Assembly: GCA_002282555.1 (NCBI GenBank)
Contig: NCJR01000010.1
Span: 1-16,719, forward strand
Direction: 5' to 3'
Length of the DNA: 16,719 nucleotides
Source: Rhodobacterales bacterium 34-62-10
Lineage (GTDB): Bacteria; Pseudomonadota; Alphaproteobacteria; Rhodobacterales; Rhodobacteraceae
Positions 6,203 to 13,640 of this stretch are shown here, in pieces. Within the stretch, counting starts at the first letter, position 1; each line of letters begins with the position of its first letter. Both the position numbers and the translations under genes were made by a program. The notes under the pieces were generated by a model that saw only the letters and a program-made list of their open reading frames with translations, made no database searches and was not told where the DNA came from.

Positions 6203-7606
6203 TCAGTCTGGCAACACCTTGCCGGGATTGAGGATGCCCCTGGGATCAAGCGCCCCCTTGATCGCCCGCATCGCCGCCAACGCCACCTTGTTCTTGCGCC
6301 GCGCCATCGAGGGCAGCTTTGACGTGCCGATCCCGTGTTCGGCGGAAAAACTGCCGCCCAGATCCAGAATCACATCCTCGACCGCTTCCATGATCGCATC
6401 ATGCACACTGGGATCCTGCGACACCGGCCAGACGGTGTAATGCACGTTTCCGTCGCCCAGATGCGACACAGTCATCTCTTTCGCGCCAGCATCCAGAACG
6501 GCCAGCCGGTCATGGATGCGCGACAGGAATACAGCGACCTTGTCCAGCGGCACGGCCACATCGTTGTTCACGATGGGCCGCCGGGTCAGGGCGATTTCCG
6601 CCGCCGCCTCGCGGCGCTGCCACATCTCGGCGCGCTGCGCCTGAGATTGGGCCACGACCGCATCAAGGATCAGACCCTCTTCAAACATGCCTTCCAGCAC
6701 CTCCTCCAGATGCACGGCCACCGGGACGCGCCCGTCCGGGCCCGGCATGCAGTCGCGGGGCGCGGTGGCGCCCACTTCGACAAGGATGTTGACGTCATGC
6801 AACTGCTCGAACGGCGGCTTGGCACCGGGAAACTTGGCCAGATGCCCTTCGACATAAGCGCGGGGCATGAACTCAAAAGCCTCGACCCCGCCGCCCGTCG
6901 CCTCCTGCAGCCGGTTCAGCAGCATCAGCGCTTGATCCAGCGCGGGGGCCGCCACCATTGCCGTCGCATAGGCGCGCGGCTTGGGGGCCAGCTTGAGCAC
7001 GGCGGCGGTGATGATCCCCAGCGTGCCCTCCGCCCCGATCATCAGGTGTTTCAGGTTATAGCCCGAGTTATCCTTGTGCAGCTCGCTCATCAGGTCCATC
7101 ACCTCGCCCGTGGGCAGAACCACCTCCAGCCCCAGACACAGATCGCGTGTGTTGCCATAGCGCAGCACGTTGGACCCGCCTGCATTGGTCGACAGGAAAC
7201 CGCCCACCATGGCCGATCCGCGCGCACCAAAGGTCAGCGGAAAGATCAGGTCATGGGCATCCGCCGCCTCGTGCAGGCTGGACAAGATCACGCCCGCCTC
7301 GACGATGGCGATCCGCGCATCTGCCCGCACGTCGCGGATGCGGTTCATGCGGTCCAGCGACAGCATGATCGCGCCCTCGGCGCGTGTGCCGCCCGCCAGC
7401 CCGGTATTGCCCGACACTGGCACCACGGCCGTGTCTGTGTCATTGGCCAGTCGCAGGATCGCCGCGACCTCGGCGGTTGATCCGGGGCGCACCACAGCCA
7501 ACGGTGTCCAGGTGTAAACACCTGTCCAGTCGCGCGACCAACGTGCCAGATCGCCGCCCTGCGCCACATTTGCCTTGCCAACGATCGCCTCAAGCCTGTC
7601 CAGCAT
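6203..7606 (-). CDS. FAD-binding 2-hydroxyacid oxidoreductase (GlcD / D-lactate / D-2-hydroxyglutarate dehydrogenase type)
   Basis: A 467-residue flavoprotein that should oxidise a D-2-hydroxyacid to the 2-oxoacid. The N-terminal half is the PCMH FAD domain: PLAVVRPGSTAEVAAIL, the pyrophosphate loop PVSGNTGLAGGT (63-74), then GGFLSTNAGGSNVLRYG and GAEGTLGIITAAVLKL. The C-terminal FAD-oxidase domain has SHLGDGNVHY with H382 and H389, and E423-H424 in SAEHGIG. In the D-2-hydroxyglutarate/D-lactate branch these His/Glu positions bind the metal that holds the hydroxyacid. The tail DPRGILNPGKVLP is canonical. The start is MLDRLEAIVG at 7606 with GAGGAGG nearby upstream; the frame stays open 23 codons further with no family similarity, and ATG at 7613 is out of frame. 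D-lactate, D-2-hydroxyglutarate and glycolate cannot be separated from sequence alone. Confidence 0.9.
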   Translation of the reverse strand: MLDRLEAIVGKANVAQGGDLARWSRDWTGVYTWTPLAVVRPGSTAEVAAILRLANDTDTAVVPVSGNTGLAGGTRAEGAIMLSLDRMNRIRDVRADARIAIVEAGVILSSLHEAADAHDLIFPLTFGARGSAMVGGFLSTNAGGSNVLRYGNTRDLCLGLEVVLPTGEVMDLMSELHKDNSGYNLKHLMIGAEGTLGIITAAVLKLAPKPRAYATAMVAAPALDQALMLLNRLQEATGGGVEAFEFMPRAYVEGHLAKFPGAKPPFEQLHDVNILVEVGATAPRDCMPGPDGRVPVAVHLEEVLEGMFEEGLILDAVVAQSQAQRAEMWQRREAAAEIALTRRPIVNNDVAVPLDKVAVFLSRIHDRLAVLDAGAKEMTVSHLGDGNVHYTVWPVSQDPSVHDAIMEAVEDVILDLGGSFSAEHGIGTSKLPSMARRKNKVALAAMRAIKGALDPRGILNPGKVLPD

Positions 7607-7799
7607 CCTGCATCTCCTCCTCGGTTCGGCGTGCTCTCGCCATCTGAAGCCGAAGCCTGTCCAATGGCAAGCCATGCCGAAGCCGCGTGCGACTGCGACA
7701 ACTTGCCGATGCCGTGCTTGTCACTGGACACTGGCGCGTCATCACCTATCTCCGGTCAGGCGGTGGGATACGCAAAGCCGCACAGCGCAGGAGCCTGAC

Positions 7800-8360
7800 A
7801 TGATGACATTCCTTCAGAAAGCCTATCCGGTCATTTTGCTGAGCATGCTGCTGGCGGTGGCCTCGCTGATCCTCAGCCAACCGGCACAGGCCCGGGATCC
7901 CTTCGTGTTCGACTCCATCGACGGCGGCACCCTTTCGCTTGATGATTGGAAGGGGCAGCCGGTTCTTGTCGTCAATACCGCATCGCGTTGCGGCTTTACC
8001 CGCCAATATGACGAGTTGCAGGCGCTTTATGACCGGTATCGCGATCAGGGATTGGTGGTGCTGGCTGTGCCCTCCAACGATTTCAGGCAAGAACTGGCCT
8101 CGAACGAGGATGTGGCCGAGTTCTGCGAAGTGAACTTCGGCCTTGATATCCCCATGACGACGATCACCCATGTGAAAGGCGACAAGGCGCATCCCTTCTT
8201 TGCATGGTTGGCGCAGGCCGAGGGTTTCACGCCGGGCTGGAACTTCAACAAGGTGCTGATCGCGCCGGATGGATCGGTCGCGGGCACCTTCGGGTCGCCG
8301 GTCAAGCCGCTGTCGGGCCAGATCACCAGCCGGATCGAGGCGATGCTGGCCAAAGGCTGA
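7800..8360 (+). CDS. Exported glutathione-peroxidase-family thiol peroxidase
   Basis: A 186-residue protein with an N-terminal signal peptide: a hydrophobic stretch at about residues 10-25 ending in QPAQA, with predicted cleavage before Arg32. Most bacterial GPx homologues are cytoplasmic, so this one probably acts in the periplasm. The peroxidatic Cys64 sits in NTASRCGFT, and W147-N148 in GWNFNK are conserved. The Gln of the usual GPx catalytic tetrad (NQF) is Asp94 (SNDF). C109 (EFCEVNF) aligns with the resolving Cys of thioredoxin-dependent GPx proteins, so reduction by a thioredoxin-like partner is more likely than by glutathione. ATG at 7800 has CAGGAG 6 nt upstream; the longer open frame lacks similarity. 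The deacetylase gene begins 7 nt after the stop. Confidence 0.9.
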   Translation: MMTFLQKAYPVILLSMLLAVASLILSQPAQARDPFVFDSIDGGTLSLDDWKGQPVLVVNTASRCGFTRQYDELQALYDRYRDQGLVVLAVPSNDFRQELASNEDVAEFCEVNFGLDIPMTTITHVKGDKAHPFFAWLAQAEGFTPGWNFNKVLIAPDGSVAGTFGSPVKPLSGQITSRIEAMLAKG

Positions 8361-8367
8361 CCGGGTC

Positions 8368-9498
8368 ATGGCCGACACCGCCCAACCTGTTTTCATCGGT
8401 TCGGAAATCTACCGTGGATCAAGCTATGGCGCGTGGCACCCGTTGCGGGTGCCGCGCGTGTCCACCGTGATGGATCTGTCCCGCGCTTTGGGGTGGCTGC
8501 CTGCGTCGCACTATATCACCAGTCCCCGCGCCAAGCTTTCTGCATTGTCGGTCTGGCATGACCCTGCCTATATCGCCGCCCTGCAACAGGCCGAGCTTGC
8601 CGGACAGGTCTCGGATGCGATCCGCGAGCGCCACAATATCGGCACCCATGCCAATCCGATCTTCGCCGAAGTGTTTCGCAGGCCCGCCACATCCGCCGGG
8701 GGCGCGCTGCTGGCCGGAGAGCTGTTGGCGCGCCCCGGCGTTGTCTATGCGCCCGCAGGCGGCACGCATCATGGGATGCCCGACCATGCCAACGGGTTTT
8801 GCTATTTCAATGACCCGGTGCTGGCGATTCTGTCGCTGCGCCGTCAGGGTCTGCGCCGCATCGCCTATGTCGATATCGACGCGCATCACTGTGACGGTGT
8901 GGATCATGCCTTTCGCGCCGATCCAGATGTGCTGCTTGTCTCGACCCATGAGGAAAACCGCTGGCCCCGCACTGGCGCATTGGAGGATGCGGGCGCGGGC
9001 AATGTGTTCAACCTGCCGCTACCCAAGGGTTTGAATGACAGCGATATGGCGCTGATCCTTGAGCGGTTGATCCTGCCGGTGGTCGATCAGTTCCGGCCCG
9101 ATGCGATTGTCCTGCAATGTGGCGCCGATGCCGTGGCCGAGGACCCGCAGTCACGCCTGACGCTGTCCAATAATGCCCTTTGGTCGGTCGTTGCCGCGCT
9201 GCAGGCGTTGACGGACCGGTTTCTGGTGCTGGGCGGTGGCGGCTATAACCCGTGGTCGGTGGGGCGCGCATGGACGGGCGTCTGGGCCACGTTGAACGGG
9301 CACGACATCCCCGATCGCCTGCCGCCCGCCGCCGAGGATGTTCTGCGCGCGCTGGTCTGGCATGGCAACCGACGGGGCCGCACCCCGCCTGAGCATTGGT
9401 TCACCACGCTGCGGGATGCCCCGCGGCATGGCACCGTCGATGACAGGGTCCGCGCGCGGGTTGACGTGCTGACTGCGCGTCTGGTGGCGATGGTCTAG
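8368..9498 (+). CDS. Class I HDAC / AcuC / acetylpolyamine amidohydrolase-type deacetylase
   Basis: A 376-residue Zn-dependent deacetylase of the arginase/deacetylase fold. The tandem catalytic histidines are H134-H135 (GGTHHGM). Zinc ligands are D171 and H173 in YVDIDAHHCDGV and D254 in LQCGADAVAEDP. The transition-state Tyr is Y293 in GGGGYNPW. With every catalytic residue present it should be active. Bacterial members deacetylate acetyl-lysine proteins such as acetyl-CoA synthetase (AcuC) or acetylated polyamines; I cannot choose between these. No acsA or acuB lies nearby. ATG at 8368 follows the peroxidase stop by 7 nt without a clear binding site, suggesting translational coupling; the frame further upstream overlaps the peroxidase. 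The last 4 nt overlap the end of the convergent TetR gene. Confidence 0.9.
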   Translation: MADTAQPVFIGSEIYRGSSYGAWHPLRVPRVSTVMDLSRALGWLPASHYITSPRAKLSALSVWHDPAYIAALQQAELAGQVSDAIRERHNIGTHANPIFAEVFRRPATSAGGALLAGELLARPGVVYAPAGGTHHGMPDHANGFCYFNDPVLAILSLRRQGLRRIAYVDIDAHHCDGVDHAFRADPDVLLVSTHEENRWPRTGALEDAGAGNVFNLPLPKGLNDSDMALILERLILPVVDQFRPDAIVLQCGADAVAEDPQSRLTLSNNALWSVVAALQALTDRFLVLGGGGYNPWSVGRAWTGVWATLNGHDIPDRLPPAAEDVLRALVWHGNRRGRTPPEHWFTTLRDAPRHGTVDDRVRARVDVLTARLVAMV

Positions 9499-10103
9499 GC
9501 TGGCTTGCCCTCATAGGCGGTGCGAAACACCGCCATGATCTGCCGTGCGACGGTGCGGCTGTCATGGCCTTTCGCGGTATCGAACCAGATCGGTGCCCAG
9601 TTCAGCGCCCCGAACAGATGCAGGCGCAGCAATGTGCGGTCCACACCCTGCGGCAAGGTCAGTGCGCTGAACAGATCGCGGAAGATCTGCTCATAACGTC
9701 GCCGCTCGGCACGAATCGCTGTGCTGATCCCCTCGCGCTCGCCCAAAAACTCAGGCGAGACGATCGCGACAAGGTTTCCTGTCTCGATCAGCCCTTCCAG
9801 ATGCGCTGTTGCAGCCGCTTCCAGCCGGTCCCATGCACTCAAGGCGGCCTTGTCCGCTGCATCCAGTGCCGCTCGCACCCGCGCTTCCATCAGGGTGACA
9901 ACCCGCTGGTGCAACGCAAGGAACAGCGATTCCTTGGAATCGAAATGATAGTAAAGCGAGCCGGGCAACATGCCCACGGCGCTGGCAATGTCGCGCATCG
10001 AGGTCCCGTCATAACCCTTGGCCGCCATGAGTTCGCCAGCGCGGTCCAGCAACTCCTCGCGGCGGTTGTTGGGTGTCTGGGATGTGGGCTGTGTCTCTGT
10101 CAT
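9495..10103 (-). CDS. TetR-family transcriptional regulator
   Basis: A 202-residue one-component repressor. The N-terminal TetR DNA-binding domain is clear: RREELLDRAGELMAAKGYDG, then the helix-turn-helix in TSMRDIASAVGMLPGSLYYHF (about residues 34-54), followed by DSKESLFLAL. The C-terminal half is helical. LFGALNWAPIWF followed by TVARQIMAVF resembles regulators of the KstR2/fatty-acid type that sense acyl-CoA esters; this resemblance is an inference. It is divergent from the MECR-like reductase with a shared 109-bp control region, and the minus-strand promoter contains an operator-like dyad, suggesting autoregulation. Plausible targets are the reductase and the P450/thiolase/ligase/hydratase operon nearby. 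Its 3' end overlaps the deacetylase gene by 4 nt. Confidence 0.93.
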   Translation of the reverse strand: MTETQPTSQTPNNRREELLDRAGELMAAKGYDGTSMRDIASAVGMLPGSLYYHFDSKESLFLALHQRVVTLMEARVRAALDAADKAALSAWDRLEAAATAHLEGLIETGNLVAIVSPEFLGEREGISTAIRAERRRYEQIFRDLFSALTLPQGVDRTLLRLHLFGALNWAPIWFDTAKGHDSRTVARQIMAVFRTAYEGKPA

Positions 10104-10158
10104 ATTGGGAACTTGTCTTGCACTGGAATAGGGGTTGCGGGATGCAGGCTTTCACGTC

Positions 10159-10187
10159 GATATAGCGGACAAACGAACGATTGTTAA
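10159..10187 (-). promoter_or_regulatory. sigma70-like promoter of the tetR gene with embedded operator-like dyad
   Basis: On the minus strand TTAACA (10187-10182, 5/6 match to TTGACA) is followed after exactly 17 bp by TATATC (10164-10159, 4/6 match to TATAAT). The start point would be near 10152, about 50 nt before the tetR ATG. The spacer contains AACGAACGATTGTT (10172-10185), an imperfect dyad with AAC...GTT ends, where TetR-family dimers commonly bind. GGACA (10167-10171) and TGTCC (10190-10194) form an outer, differently centred repeat. Confidence 0.6.
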
Positions 10188-10212
10188 CCTGTCCAGATGA
10201 AATAGGTGCAAC

Positions 10213-11205
10213 TTGACCGAGAACACGATCCGCGCTGTTGAAGCAACAGGAAACGGTCTGAATGACATAACCGTTGTCGCAAAACCTGCGCCGCCAGCGC
10301 CGGGACCGGGCGAGGTGACTGTGGATATGATGATCGTGACAATCAATCCGGCCGATCTTCTGATGTTGGAGGGTCGCTACGGTGTCCGTCCGCCAGCACC
10401 TTTCGTTCCCGGCAGTGAAGGGGTCGGCCGGATCAGTGCGGTCGGTCCCGGCGTGACGCTCAGGGTCGGTGATATCGTGATGCCGATGCCGGGCAACACA
10501 TGGATCGAACAGATCACCCTGTCTGCGCGTCACGTGGTGCCCTTGGCCGCCGATGTCGATCTGGAACAGGCGGCGATGCTCAAGGCCAATCCTGCCACGG
10601 CGTTGGTGATGCTTGAGGATATCATCCCGATGCAGCCGGGTGACTGGATCATCCTCAACGCGGCCAATTCCGCCGTGGGTCAGAACGTGGTCAAGGTCGG
10701 CCGCGCGCTGGGCCTGCGTATCGCCTGCGTGGTGCGGCGCGAAGGGGCGGCCAGAATCCTGCGCGATCTGGGGGCCGAGGTGGTGATCGTGGACGCTGGC
10801 ACGGGTGCGGCACCTGCCTTGCCGGATGGCGTCAAAGCGCGCCTGGCGCTGGATGCCATTGGTGGGGTGGCGACAGAACGTCTGGCCGCTGCCGTGGCGG
10901 ATGGCGGTACGGTGGTCAATTACGGGTTGCTGTCGGGTGAAAGCCCACGCCTGAGCGCGCATGATCTGGTGTTTCGTGGTCTGATCTTGCGCGGTTTCTG
11001 GCTGGCGCCGTGGTTTGCCACGGCTGGCCCCGCCCGGATCAAGCAGGTTTACAGCCAGCTTGTGACATGGCTGGGCGAAGGAAAGATCGGTGCCAAGGTC
11101 GACGCCCGTTACCCGATAGAGCAAACGCCGGAGGCTGTGGCCCATGCCGCGCGCGAAGGTCGCGATGGCAAGGTGTTGATCACGACGCGGTTTCTGAAAG
11201 GTTGA
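10213..11205 (+). CDS. Zinc-independent MDR-family oxidoreductase, MECR-like (2-enoyl thioester reductase / quinone oxidoreductase)
   Basis: A 330-residue medium-chain dehydrogenase/reductase with no zinc-ligand pattern. N-terminal GroES-like domain: NPADLLMLEGRYGVRP, where Y56 aligns with the catalytic Tyr of mitochondrial 2-enoyl thioester reductases (Etr1/MECR), then VPGSEGVGRISAVGPG. The nucleotide-binding domain begins at LNAANSAVGQNVVKVGRALG (N149-G156), the AxxxxG-type loop that usually binds NADPH. It probably reduces an enoyl-CoA/ACP or a quinone-like acceptor. The frame opens with TTG at 10213; AGGTG lies only 4 nt upstream, and the next in-frame ATG would cut into the GroES domain, so TTG is the best start. 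It is divergent from the TetR gene and converges with the enoyl-CoA hydratase gene, only 6 nt apart. Confidence 0.85.
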   Translation: MTENTIRAVEATGNGLNDITVVAKPAPPAPGPGEVTVDMMIVTINPADLLMLEGRYGVRPPAPFVPGSEGVGRISAVGPGVTLRVGDIVMPMPGNTWIEQITLSARHVVPLAADVDLEQAAMLKANPATALVMLEDIIPMQPGDWIILNAANSAVGQNVVKVGRALGLRIACVVRREGAARILRDLGAEVVIVDAGTGAAPALPDGVKARLALDAIGGVATERLAAAVADGGTVVNYGLLSGESPRLSAHDLVFRGLILRGFWLAPWFATAGPARIKQVYSQLVTWLGEGKIGAKVDARYPIEQTPEAVAHAAREGRDGKVLITTRFLKG

Positions 11206-11211
11206 ACCGCA

Positions 11212-12021
11212 TCACGGGTTGCGGATATCGCCGTCCGTGTTGTTCATCCGGGCCATCAGGGTGATCGCCTCCTCCTGCACCATCAGGTCACAGAACAGCG
11301 TCCGCTCCAGCGCCATGCGGTCAGGATCGGGTGCGGCCCCCCGGATCAGCCGCTTGATATGGGCCAGCGCCAGCGGTGGATGCACCGCCATGCGCCCTGC
11401 CATCCCCATGGCGTGATCCAGAACAGGCCCCGCGACGCAGGCATTGACCAGCCCCGCTGCGGCCGCCTCGTGCGGTGTGAATGTTCGCCCGGTCAGGCAA
11501 TATTCCAACGCGCGCGCCTGTCCCACCAGCAGCGAAAGGCGTTGCGTGCCGCCGGCCCCCGGCAGGATGCCCAGATTCACCTCGGGCAGACCGATCGGAT
11601 AATCGCCCGCCTGCGCCAGCCGGATATCGCAGGCCAGCGCCAGCTCGTATCCACCGCCCATGGCCGTGCCGTTGATCGCGGCGATATAGGGTTTCGCGCT
11701 GGTTTCGATCCGGCGCATGTTGCGGTGCAGCGCGGGTTCGGGAACGGGTCTGTCAGGCGTGAAGACCATCCCGCGCGCCGCCAGTTTGCGCGACCGCGCC
11801 TCAAGTACGCGGACATCATAATGGCGGATGAAAACACCCTCCTGCGCGCCTGTCAGGATCACGGCGCGGACTGTCTCATCCGCCTCGACCTGATCGAAGG
11901 CAGCGGTCAGTCCGGCCTCGGTCCCCTCGTCCATATAGCCTTCGGGCGGATTGGCGAAGCGGATCACGGCAATCGCGCCTTCAGTCGTGACAGTGACCGT
12001 GCCGGTATCGGGTCCGCTCAT
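11212..12021 (-). CDS. Enoyl-CoA hydratase/isomerase (crotonase family)
   Basis: A 269-residue crotonase, last gene of the P450-thiolase-ligase-hydratase operon. Both hydratase glutamates are present: E126 (GTAMGGGYELALACDI) and E147 (GLPEVNLGILPGAGGTQRL), which correspond to Glu144/Glu164 of rat mitochondrial hydratase. It should therefore hydrate a 2-enoyl-CoA to a 3-hydroxyacyl-CoA. The first oxyanion-hole segment is unusual: where most members have AGADI, it reads VFIRHYDV, suggesting a different substrate-binding edge, so another crotonase reaction is possible. ATG at 12021 overlaps the ligase stop (ATGA), implying coupled translation. No 3-hydroxyacyl-CoA dehydrogenase lies in the window to take the product further. 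Confidence 0.9.
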   Translation of the reverse strand: MSGPDTGTVTVTTEGAIAVIRFANPPEGYMDEGTEAGLTAAFDQVEADETVRAVILTGAQEGVFIRHYDVRVLEARSRKLAARGMVFTPDRPVPEPALHRNMRRIETSAKPYIAAINGTAMGGGYELALACDIRLAQAGDYPIGLPEVNLGILPGAGGTQRLSLLVGQARALEYCLTGRTFTPHEAAAAGLVNACVAGPVLDHAMGMAGRMAVHPPLALAHIKRLIRGAAPDPDRMALERTLFCDLMVQEEAITLMARMNNTDGDIRNP

Positions 12022-13640
12022 GCTTTTGCCTTTCGGATCAGCGCCTTGGCCTCACGCAGGTCGATGGCCACCGGATCGGCGCAGGGGTGCACGCCTTCGG
12101 GATAAAGGCGGTGTTTCTGCACCTTCTGCGTGCCGGTCACGGGCAGGCTGTCGCGGAACACGATCCAGCCCGGCAGCTTGTAATAGGCGATCCTGTCGCG
12201 CACAAAATCCATGATGGCTTCTGCCGTCGCGCAGTTTGGTGCATGGCCGGGGGCGGGGACGATGGCAGCAAAGACCTCTTCGTCGCGCATGGCGTCGGGC
12301 ACGGCGATCACGGCCACGGCACCCACGGCGGGACAGTCGATCAGCGCGTTCTCGACCTCGGCCGCCGAAATGTTCTCGCCCGACCGACGGATGATGTTCT
12401 TGGCCCGTTCGACGAACATCAGCATCCCGTCCTCGGTCTGCATCACCACATCGCCGGTATGGAACCAGTCGCCGCGCCACGCCTCCTCGGTGGCGGCCTC
12501 GTTCTTGAGGTAGCCCTTGAAGAACCCCTGCCGCGGATCGGGGCCGGGGGCGCGCACCACCAACTCGCCTGCCACGCCGCGCGGTACCTCGGCCCCCTGA
12601 TCGTCCACCACGCGCGCCAGCAGGTGATCGGCCAATGGCCGACCAAAGGCGCGGGTGTCGATCCGGCGCGGCGCATGGCAATCGGCAAGGAAGCGGCCCG
12701 TTTCGGTCATGCCCCAGACCTCGACCATGGGAAAGCCGAAGCGGTCCTCGAAGGCGCGGTGGATCGCGGGGTCCAACCCGGCGCCCAGACCATAGCGCAA
12801 ACCATGGTTGCGGTCCTGCGGGCCGGGCGGGGCTTTCATCAGCACAGGCGGGATGATTCCCAGATAATGGATCGCCGTGGCACGGGTCGCGGCCAGATCG
12901 TCCCACCATGTTTCAGCGTGGAAACGGTCGGGCACGATCAGGCACACCCCCTTGAGCAGCGCCATCGCGATGGTGTTGATCCCGGCATTGACATGGAAAT
13001 AGGGCAGCGGAATGAAGATCCGCTCGACCCCGTCACGCACGCTCAGCGCGCCGCCATGGGTCGCATAGACCCGCCCCACGGCAAAGGCATAATCATTGTC
13101 GATGATCGCCCCCTTGGGACGCGACGTGGTGCCCGAGGTGTAGATCAGCGCGATTTCCGTATTCAGCCCCGGTTGGACCTTCATCGCAGGGCGCGGTGCA
13201 GGCGGCGGTGTGAACCCGACCGGCGCGCTGTCATCATCCCAAAGCACCACCGGGATATCCGCCACGTCCGTGATCTTGTCCCGGTTCCAAGGCAGGCTGA
13301 CGGCGGCGTCGACCTCGGAATGATCCAGCAGATACTCCATTTCGTGCCGCAGGTAATAGGGATTGACCGGCACCTGCGACACACCCAACCGGTTGAGCGC
13401 CAGAAAATGCATGACATGGGCAGGGTGGTTGTCCAGCGCCAAGGCCACGCGGTGTCCGGGCCCCCAACCCGCCTTGGCCCAGGCTTCGGCCAGTGTGTCG
13501 ACCGCCCCAAGCATACCGGCAAAGCTGATCTCGGCCCCCATCGGCAGATACGGCCGACCTGCGCGGGGCGGCACAGCCAGAAATGGCCTGTCTCCATGGC
13601 GGGTGACGATCTGGCTTAGCGCAGCGTAAAGGGTCTGCAT
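12018..13640 (-). CDS. AMP-forming acyl-CoA synthetase (CaiC-like CoA ligase)
   Basis: A 540-residue adenylate-forming enzyme that activates a carboxylic acid to its acyl-CoA through an acyl-AMP. The P-loop A3 motif is YTSGTTSRPKG (167-177), A5 is GMTETG (G310-M311-T312-E313-T314), A7 is HTGD with the ribose-binding D397, A8 is RAKNIIRRSGENISAAEVE, and the catalytic Lys of the mobile C-terminal domain is K506 in GTQKVQKHR. All are intact. The overall pattern resembles crotonobetaine/carnitine-CoA ligases and other short or branched acid ligases, but substrate cannot be deduced. The start is the ATG overlapping the thiolase stop (TGATG); the longer frame runs into the thiolase gene. Its own stop overlaps the hydratase start. 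It is the likely entry enzyme of the operon's CoA pathway. Confidence 0.93.
   Translation of the reverse strand: MQTLYAALSQIVTRHGDRPFLAVPPRAGRPYLPMGAEISFAGMLGAVDTLAEAWAKAGWGPGHRVALALDNHPAHVMHFLALNRLGVSQVPVNPYYLRHEMEYLLDHSEVDAAVSLPWNRDKITDVADIPVVLWDDDSAPVGFTPPPAPRPAMKVQPGLNTEIALIYTSGTTSRPKGAIIDNDYAFAVGRVYATHGGALSVRDGVERIFIPLPYFHVNAGINTIAMALLKGVCLIVPDRFHAETWWDDLAATRATAIHYLGIIPPVLMKAPPGPQDRNHGLRYGLGAGLDPAIHRAFEDRFGFPMVEVWGMTETGRFLADCHAPRRIDTRAFGRPLADHLLARVVDDQGAEVPRGVAGELVVRAPGPDPRQGFFKGYLKNEAATEEAWRGDWFHTGDVVMQTEDGMLMFVERAKNIIRRSGENISAAEVENALIDCPAVGAVAVIAVPDAMRDEEVFAAIVPAPGHAPNCATAEAIMDFVRDRIAYYKLPGWIVFRDSLPVTGTQKVQKHRLYPEGVHPCADPVAIDLREAKALIRKAKA

Noticed and set aside
6335..7480. Plus-strand frame of 381 codons opposite the FAD oxidoreductase
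   Set aside because: It is a shadow of a gene with intact FAD-domain and metal-ligand motifs; no domain is seen in the translation.
7607..7799. 193-bp divergent gap between the FAD oxidoreductase and peroxidase genes, including ATGGC-AA-GCCAT at 7664-7675
   Set aside because: The inverted repeat is only 5 bp per arm, and TTGTCA at 7718 has no -10 at a sensible distance. I see no convincing promoter or operator beyond the two ribosome binding sites.
12087..13619. Long plus-strand open frame (510 codons) over the acyl-CoA ligase gene
   Set aside because: It is antisense to a gene with every adenylate-forming motif; its product is rich in His, Arg and Gly with no domain. Such shadow frames are common in high-GC DNA.
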